Shown: positions 57,782-64,000 of the stretch, piece by piece
Layout of the letters: each line of letters begins with the position of its first letter
How positions within the stretch are numbered: the stretch's first letter is position 1
Assembly (NCBI GenBank): GCA_020746995.1
Contig: JAGPXD010000004.1
Coordinates: forward strand, 3,844,001 to 3,908,000
Origin: Plectosphaerella cucumerina
Taxonomy: Eukaryota > Ascomycota > Sordariomycetes > Glomerellales > Plectosphaerellaceae
Direction: 5' to 3'
Length of the DNA stretch: 64,000 bases
Notes under the pieces: model-generated
What the model saw: the letters and a program-made list of their open reading frames with translations, nothing else
Database searches by the model: none
What the model was told of the DNA's origin: nothing
Position numbers and translations under genes: made by a program

Positions 57782-60491
57782 GTTGACGGATAAAAAGATA
57801 TATCGATGTCGAAATAGGTCGAGGTCGGAAAGAAAACGCGGGCCAGCGCTCGGAAGAAGAAAAGGTAGGTCGGTTCGAGGACTGGAGAGAGAAGGTACAA
57901 ACGAGGGTACAAACGAAGGGCAGGCCGAATCATGCAGGCCACTCTCTCGGAGAGCTTGGGGGGACCATCCAAAGGCGAGGATGGTGGAGGGGGAGCTCGG
58001 GAGCTGGAGCTTACTTGTATGAGGCAGTCGGATCTGGCGCCAGTCCGAAATCTCACTCATACACGCTCTTTCTCGCCCACCGGACAGGATAGCCTGGAGT
58101 ACGAGTGACAGGACAGGCCTGGCCAGTTGAGGTGCAGGGTAGCTGTCAGAGGAGGAGGTGGTGGTGACGACCTCGCCCCTCGTCCCGTCCTCCCGGGGGA
58201 AGGGGATTCGTTCTCAGGGCTGGCAGAACCACCAGGGCGCGCTGCAGAGTGCCCTTACCCTGGCCCGGGATCGCTGAAGCCGACGTGCCCATAACCTTAT
58301 CGAGGTCAGTTTGTACGGTTCCTGAGAGCTTAGCCGGTTTCAAAGGGTTCCCCCGACCCAGCACCCCCAGCAGGGCTGCCAGAAATGCCCGATGTCATCG
58401 GCACGGGTTGCCATGCGTGGCAGGGAAAAAGCGGAGGGGGAGGTGAGGTTGAGGGTGCGGGCAAGGCGGGATGGAGGGTGCTTGAGTGTGTTGACAGGGG
58501 TTTGGTTTCATGGTCACGACTTTCAAACATCTGTGCAGGGACGGGACGGACGCCAGCGCTGGCGGGCAGCGCGGGAGGGGGGAGGGGGGAGGTTTTCCAG
58601 CGCAGACCCCGACAGAAGGTGTGTGCTTCAGGTGTCATCCGCCAGGACCGCCACGTAATGGACGGGACGAAGAGAGGGACAGCAGTTCGTGGAAGGGCCA
58701 TAGGACCAAGGTGCTATTGACCGGGAAGACGGCTCGCGGCACTCGGCGATGAGACTTGGTGGTTGTGGACTCGTGGAGGCGGGGAGAAAAGGGGGCCGCT
58801 GGCTGTCGCACCACGAGACGAAATCCACAGCGGCATGCCGTGGCGCTGGGCTGGGCTGGCTGGGCAGGGCTGCTCGCTGCTTGCTGATGGTCGACTTGCA
58901 TGACGAACGACGGGCAGGCCGATAGGGTTGAGTGCATGCATCTCTCTGTCATGGCCTGTCCTCGAGGCGGGAGGAGTGTCGTGTCGCAGGAAAAATGCCA
59001 GGTGGGACATGCGTTCTGCAAGGGACCGGCCAACGACCGACAGGGCCGGCGGGGATCGCAGTGTAGCGCAAGTTCTCAAGACGACCGTCTGTCGCCAAGT
59101 GGAAAATGCTGCTCCCCTGGTCCTATGCAGGTCTGATCCCCTGCTCTTCTCTTGCCGGCTCACTCTCGCCCCGTGGTTGACAGAAGGACCCCCTGCCTTT
59201 CAGCGAAACATGCGCACAGAGCACTCGCTCGTGGAATGTACGGTTGGCAGATAGACAAGCAGGCCCTCAGTGCCCTGCGCTGGGGAAGCTGAAGAGTGCG
59301 AAAGACGGCGGACAAACGTGCCACAAGGTAGCATCGGGCGTGGACCTGGTCTTTTGGTGGTGGAAGCCGTCGATTGAAGGGGCCAGCCAATGTGACGGTG
59401 ACTTCCATTGGGCTAGCGTGGCCCTCCCAATGTTTGGTAGCGAGGATGCTCGAGAGATTGTGACGGGGAGACTGGAGTGAAGATGTGCTGTGGTGGTAAG
59501 TGTAGCCGAGGAGGTCGAGTCCGTGAGCGAGGCGTGGAGCGTCCGAGAGCTGGGCACTGGGCAAAGCTGAGGTCACCGACGACCGTACTTCTCGTACTCG
59601 CAGGCACAGTTGCAGATCGCCTAACGGCCTGGCCTTCCCTGCGTGCCCCTGGACCTAGACCGGACGGAGCTTGTTGGGGGCGTGTGGTCCATGCCCTTCG
59701 GCCGCGTAAGGTACAAGCAGAGATGAGACGAAAACGGGGTTGGCGATGGATGGATGGATGGGATGGATGATGACTGAGAGGGGGCGGCGAGAATGCCGCC
59801 GTCCTCCAGGTTGCGTCACACGTTGAACTGCGAGGGCGAAAAAAGTCCGGCACAGCACAGGGACTGACTGACTCTCCTGTACTCGACCTCGCTGAGTAAT
59901 GATACGCCCCCAAGAGCGCTGATAAATCACAAGCCCACACCTTCCTGTCAGGGCAGCAACGACCCCGTAGCGCGCTTCCAGATGCCTCATCGCTCCTTCC
60001 CCAGCACTAACTTGCAAAAGCCCGATGCCCTAAAACCCATTACTGGCGGACCTGCCTAACCAATGGATGCTGCACCTCGGCCCCAATGATTGCATCCCGG
60101 AGCATCAGCACGTCATCCCATCGACAACCTCTTCAGCTCTTTTCCGAGTTTCCCCCGCTAGAACACTGCGGAAACTGCCCGGAAACTAGGTAAGGCATTG
60201 GACCTGACTATCTGTGTCCTTACTACAGGCCGATGCCTCATGGCGTACCTGATCGAAAGACGTCCAACACTTGCATCATGACTGGATCAGGAAATTGCGC
60301 ATCGGGAAGGACGTCGGCGGGGGATGTACATACATGTATAAAGACGCCAAGTGCCCCTCCCATACCTTAATCGAGCATCGAGCCATCATCCATCCCACTC
60401 ACCCCTCGTCTTCACCCTCACTCTCGACATAACCCCTCTTTCACCACCTCACCTCACCTCTAAACCCAACCCCAACAGCCGTATCGTCACC
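57782..60491. promoter_or_regulatory. Divergent 2.7 kb spacer between the BTB gene and the old yellow enzyme gene
   Basis: No gene was recognised. The right end (60350-60491) is the C/A-rich leader of the oxidoreductase. A TATAAA-type element (TGTATAAAGA, about 60334-60343) lies some 150 bp before its start codon and could be its TATA box. A GGAT repeat lies at about 59744-59768. Confidence 0.5.
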
Positions 60492-61787
60492 ATGTCGCCT
60501 ACCGCCAACACGCCGGCCCCCGGCGTCGGCTTCTACACCCCCGCCCAGTCTCCCCCGGCCGGCACCCCCGTCGATGCCGCCACAGCCCCAACCCTCTTCA
60601 CCCCCCTCCGCATCCGCGACGTCGAGCTCACCAACCGCTTCATCGTATCGCCCATGTGCCAGTACTCAGCCGACAACGGCCACCTGACCGACTGGCACCT
60701 CGTCCACCTCGGCCAGTTCGCCATCTCCGGCGCCGCCCTGACCATCGTCGAGGCCACCTCCGTCGAGCCCCGCGGCCGCATCTCCCCCGAGGACTCCGGC
60801 CTCTGGCAAGACTCGCAGATCGCCCCCCTCAAGCGCATCGTCGACTTTATCCACTCCCAGGGCCAAAAGGCCGGCATCCAGCTCGCACACGCCGGCCGCA
60901 AAGCGAGTAACCTCGCCCCCTGGCTCAGCGGCCAGAGCCAGCGCGCCCATGCCACCGTCGAAGAGGGCGGCTGGCCGGATGATGTCGTCGGCCCCTCCGC
61001 CATCCCCTTTGCCGAGGGGTGGCCCCAGCCAAAGGAGCTGACGATTGCCGAGATCGAGGCCCTCATCCAGTCCTTCGCCGATGCCGCCCGCCGCGCCGTC
61101 GAGGCTGGGTTCGATGTTATTGAGATTCACGGCGCGCACGGCTACCTCCTGACCGAGTTCCTGAGCCCCCTGTCCAACCAGCGTACAGACGACTATGGCG
61201 GCAGCTTCGAGAACCGCACTCGCTTCCTGCTCGAGATTGTCAAGGCCACGCGCGCCGTCATCCCCGAGGGCATGCCCCTGTTCGTCCGCATCTCCGCCAC
61301 CGAGTGGATGGAGCACGCCGTCGACCCTTCAGCAGCAGAGCAGTCCTGGGACCTCGAGCAATCCATCCGCCTGGCGAAGCTCCTCCCCGATCTGGGCGTC
61401 GACCTTCTCGATGTCTCCTCCGGCGGCAACAACTCGGCTCAGAAGATCGAGCTTCACAAGTACTACCAGGTCTCCCTCGCTGGCCAGATCCGCGAGGCTC
61501 TCCTCAAGGACGGCAAGAAGCTCCTGATCGGCGCCGTGGGCATGATCTCCGAGGCCGAGATGGCCAGGAGCATCGTCCAGGAGACCGGCGGCGCGGCGAA
61601 GCAGGCCACCACGGTCGAGATTGACGAGGAGCATGGCCAGAAGACGCAGGCTGACGCCGTGCTGGTGGCCAGGGAGTTCCTGAGAGACCCGCACTTTGTC
61701 CTCAATGTCGCGAGGGAGCTCAACGTGCCGATAAAGTGGCCTCACCAGTATGAGCGCGCGCCGAGAAAGTCTCACGGCAAGCTGTGA
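60492..61787 (+). CDS. Old yellow enzyme-type FMN oxidoreductase (class III, YqjM-like)
   Basis: A single exon of 431 residues starting in a good context (CACC ATG). Old yellow enzymes reduce activated C=C bonds (enones, nitro-olefins) with NAD(P)H through FMN. The TIM-barrel motifs are clear: FIVSPMCQYSADNG, with the Cys typical of YqjM-like enzymes; EATSVEPRGRISPEDSGLW; LAHAGRKAS; the substrate-binding pair in EIHGAHGYLLTEFLSPLSN; and GSFENRTRFLLEI. FVRISATEW and the C-terminal EFLRDPHF with the phosphate-binding region complete the barrel. The N-terminal 40 residues are Ala/Pro-rich and probably disordered. Physiological substrate is unknown. Convergent with the peptidase gene 237 bp away. 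Confidence 0.9.
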   Translation: MSPTANTPAPGVGFYTPAQSPPAGTPVDAATAPTLFTPLRIRDVELTNRFIVSPMCQYSADNGHLTDWHLVHLGQFAISGAALTIVEATSVEPRGRISPEDSGLWQDSQIAPLKRIVDFIHSQGQKAGIQLAHAGRKASNLAPWLSGQSQRAHATVEEGGWPDDVVGPSAIPFAEGWPQPKELTIAEIEALIQSFADAARRAVEAGFDVIEIHGAHGYLLTEFLSPLSNQRTDDYGGSFENRTRFLLEIVKATRAVIPEGMPLFVRISATEWMEHAVDPSAAEQSWDLEQSIRLAKLLPDLGVDLLDVSSGGNNSAQKIELHKYYQVSLAGQIREALLKDGKKLLIGAVGMISEAEMARSIVQETGGAAKQATTVEIDEEHGQKTQADAVLVAREFLRDPHFVLNVARELNVPIKWPHQYERAPRKSHGKL

Positions 61788-62024
61788 GGGGAGCTGGGAA
61801 GCTAGACCACCGGCAGCATAGCGTACTAGACAGACCATGCAATGATGATCAGACACGATTTCAAGACGAAGAGCTACCCAAAAACCCCCTTTCTCCCCCT
61901 GACCTGACCTGACTCCATCCCCGCCGCGGACTATGATGCATGAATACAACGCTCTGAAATGACTACACTTGATAAGAGGCCCTGAAAGGGGTAGTCGTTC
62001 GCGTCCCCGTGCGTCCTCCACCAC
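61788..62024. other. Convergent 3' spacer
   Basis: These 237 bp between two stop codons hold both 3' UTRs and no other feature that I can see. Confidence 0.5.
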
Positions 62025-63243
62025 TTACACCCGCAGCTCGACGGCGATCTTGTCCCCCTTCCGGATGGCCACATTACGCTGGCGCTTGATCTCGCTCTCG
62101 GCCAGGGACCGGATGAGTTGAATCGTCAGCTCCTTGCCCTTGGCAACGGCGGCATCGGTGGCGGCAGAGGGCACGTGCAGGAAGAGGACGCGGCGCTGCT
62201 CGTTGCGCTTGTACAGGTAGGCGAGGCTGGAGAAGTAGATGAAGTCGCAGAGGTAGCGGCCCGCGTCCTCGGATATTCTCAGGTCCGAGTCGGGCTGGCA
62301 GGCAGGCAGGGTCAGTCTTGTTTCTTGTGCCCAACTGCCGGCGGAGGTACACGAGGGAAGAGGGGAGCCAAGGGGTAAGGGGGGCCAGGAAACGTACCGG
62401 GCTGTGTTTCCGCCACCGGTCGAGAATGTCGCCGACGTCAAAGGCTGTTTCGAGCTCGTCTGGCACGCCGGACCAGATCCACTCGTCGCCCAGACGGCGG
62501 CGGCGCTCCTCGTCCAGGAGCCGCTCGCCATCGACGTCGGGCATGGTGTAGCCGTCGCGATGGCCGCGGTGCTCGATGGAGTAGTAGAGTCTGGGGTCGG
62601 CCATGCCAATGTGAATGCACGCGTCTATCCGTTTCGGCTTCTCGGGCAGGTGGCGCCCCCGGCCGCCGGCTTCGGCGTCGTAGTCGGCGTCGGTGGCGTT
62701 GCCGCGGTCGCCGGCGCCATCCGTCGTCTGCAGATGCTCCTCCGGGTCGCTGCTGTCGCGCGTCTGCCACAGCTGAGGGACGAGCTTGCGCACGGTCTGG
62801 TAGTTGACGCGGACGGCCTCGGGATGGACGAGGATGCGGACGCAGGGAAGGGTGGGTGACGACGTGGGTTCCGATGAGGACGGGGCGGCGGCGGGGAGGT
62901 AGGCCGGCAGGCGACTGGCGATCTCCCAGGCTGGGTTGACGGGGTAGGCGGACTTGAAAGGCTTGAGGCGGGCGCGGTCAGCTTGGCGAGCAGAGAGAGG
63001 TGGTGAGGGGGGGAGGTCTGGGTCATCGGTGTCGGGCCCAGGGCAAAGCTGAGGCTTGGGAACCCCTTGACCGAGCCGGACCGGTTCGCGCCATCATGAT
63101 CGCCGCCGGGGAATAGAGCATGTTTCCGTCATTCTCAGGGGGATTCCATGCCGCCCCGGGGGCTTGAGCAGGGCAGGGCAACGTACGGCGAAACCGGTGA
63201 CGAGCACCGTGAACTCATCCTCCGTCTCAGCTTGAGAACCCAT
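62025..63243 (-). CDS. Pyroglutamyl-peptidase I-like cysteine peptidase (family C15)
   Basis: Family C15 removes N-terminal pyroglutamate from peptides in the cytosol. Exons are 63243-63187, 62961-62398 and 62294-62025, giving 296 residues. Exon 1 ends VLVTGFA and joins PFKSAYPVNPAWEIASRLP, the usual N-terminal strand and loop (bacterial enzymes have GFGPF). The catalytic Glu is probably in YYSIEHRGHRDGY, the Cys in EDAGRYLCDFIYFSSL and the His in VLFLHVP; all three are present. The middle portion carries a polar insertion of about 25 residues (around TTDGAGDRGNATDADYD). The first intron is long for this region (225 nt) and has a GTACGT donor; the second is 103 nt, also GTACGT. Length exceeds bacterial Pcp (about 215), as usual in fungi. 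Confidence 0.85.
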
Positions 63244-63874
63244 GCTGACGATCTGAACCGGGGAGGCTTGCGGGGGTTAAGGGGTTGTCGGGGGGCGAAG
63301 CGGCAACGGAAAGGGATTCGCCTTTCCGAAGGGGAACGGGAGGGAAAGAAGGCGCTTCAAGTACTATTCGCGAAAAGTGTAGCACGCGATGTTCGAGTCC
63401 GAGTCTGGCTTGGTCTGGAACGGACCGGACGGCGGACGGGAGCTGGAAGTCGATCGGAGGCTGCTTCATCTTGGGTTCGAGTTTGGCGGGGTGCCCTAGC
63501 CAGAGGTGGGTAGCCCCTGCCTCCCGCTGGGCGGGGTAGCGCCCGAAGCTGTCGGCCTTCTTTCGGGGCAAGTATCCCCCTATCTCGGCCGTGGTCAGGA
63601 TACCAAGCATTAGCAGGGGGTATTCAGGTAATGGGAGTAGACGGGTACTTGCTGTGTACCAACAGAGCCGGGTGGGTGCGGTGCGGGGGAAGGGGCTCAG
63701 GTCATTCATCACCACCTGCCACCTCGGACTCGAAAAAGGGGCCAACCACCTCATCACATCTGCAGCCGTTGCCCGAATCGTCCATGCATCCCAGACGGGA
63801 ACAGCCTTTCCCGAGCCCCGGCCGGACGCTGAATTGGCGTACCATTTATCCTGTGCTACGTCAAACCCTCCCCC
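63244..63874. other. Promoter region of the peptidase gene and 3' spacer of the last gene
   Basis: 631 bp without a recognised gene. Both neighbours are on the minus strand. Confidence 0.5.
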
Positions 63875-64000
63875 TCACGATGCCCTAGGCTCATCCAAGA
63901 TACGGAGCCCGCCCGTGTCGTCGTACTCGACCCGGCGCTCATTCACCGCCGCCGCCATTTCCGGCCGGAGAGCCGTCTTGTCCCCCGTGACCGGGTCCCA
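63875..64000 (-). CDS. 3' end of an unidentified gene (cut by the window edge)
   Basis: From the right edge a frame stays open for 41 codons and stops at TGA 63875-63877. Its codons end mainly in C or G and the peptide (WDPVTGDKTALRPEM, then VEYDDTGGLRILDEPR) has protein-like composition. The family cannot be told from so short a piece, and the frame is chosen on composition only. Confidence 0.45.
   Translation of the reverse strand, partial: WDPVTGDKTALRPEMAAAVNERRVEYDDTGGLRILDEPRAS

Overview
The window is nuclear DNA of a filamentous ascomycete (Pezizomycotina, most likely a Sordariomycete). The evidence is its high GC content with C/G-ending codons, short spliceosomal introns (mostly 45-110 nt, donors such as GTACGT, GTAAGT and GTATGT, branch sites such as GCTAAC or CTGAC), long CT-rich leaders, and gene families typical of that group. 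I place it no more precisely. I see no transposon, no AT-rich RIP-mutated block, no CRISPR array and no secondary-metabolite cluster. The content is mostly conserved housekeeping genes separated by unusually large spacers.

Left part (1-13.7 kb) is compact: the N-terminal part of the peroxisomal AAA ATPase PEX6 (-, running off the left edge); a steryl-ester/acylglycerol lipase (+); exocyst subunit SEC10 (-); NUS1, the accessory subunit of the dolichol cis-prenyltransferase (+); an AlkB-type DNA dealkylation enzyme (-); and the tRNA m1G37 methyltransferase TRM5 (+). NUS1 and the AlkB gene converge with only 6 bp between stop codons. AlkB and TRM5 diverge from a 353 bp promoter region.

From 13.7 to 23.9 kb there is a gene-poor stretch of about 10 kb with at most one doubtful 127-residue ORF. 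It ends in a CT-rich leader in front of a REG1-type regulatory subunit of protein phosphatase 1 (23.9-25.6 kb). Next is a 1261-residue conserved fungal protein of unknown function (-, 27.5-31.3 kb).

At 34.7-35.0 kb lies a U2 snRNA gene. Its conserved body starts exactly after a 3' splice site, while the missing 5' end of U2 (CTCTTTG) lies 89 bp upstream, directly before a GTACGT donor. U2 therefore appears to be made from an intron-containing precursor. This is the most interesting observation in the window.

The right half carries RAD17 (checkpoint clamp loader), a questin-oxidase-like protein, a Zn2Cys6 regulator, RTG2 (Ppx/GppA fold, three exons), an O-fucosyltransferase-like membrane protein with a probable GC-AG intron, a regulator-like protein with a conserved Trp-rich domain, a BTB protein, a class III old yellow enzyme, a pyroglutamyl-peptidase I homologue, and the 3' end of one more gene. 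These genes do not form one pathway. Themes that recur are genome maintenance (AlkB, RAD17), RNA metabolism (TRM5, U2), membrane traffic and lipids (SEC10, NUS1, lipase) and metabolic signalling (REG1, RTG2).

All exon limits were read by eye from splice signals and frame continuity; none rests on transcript data or a database search.
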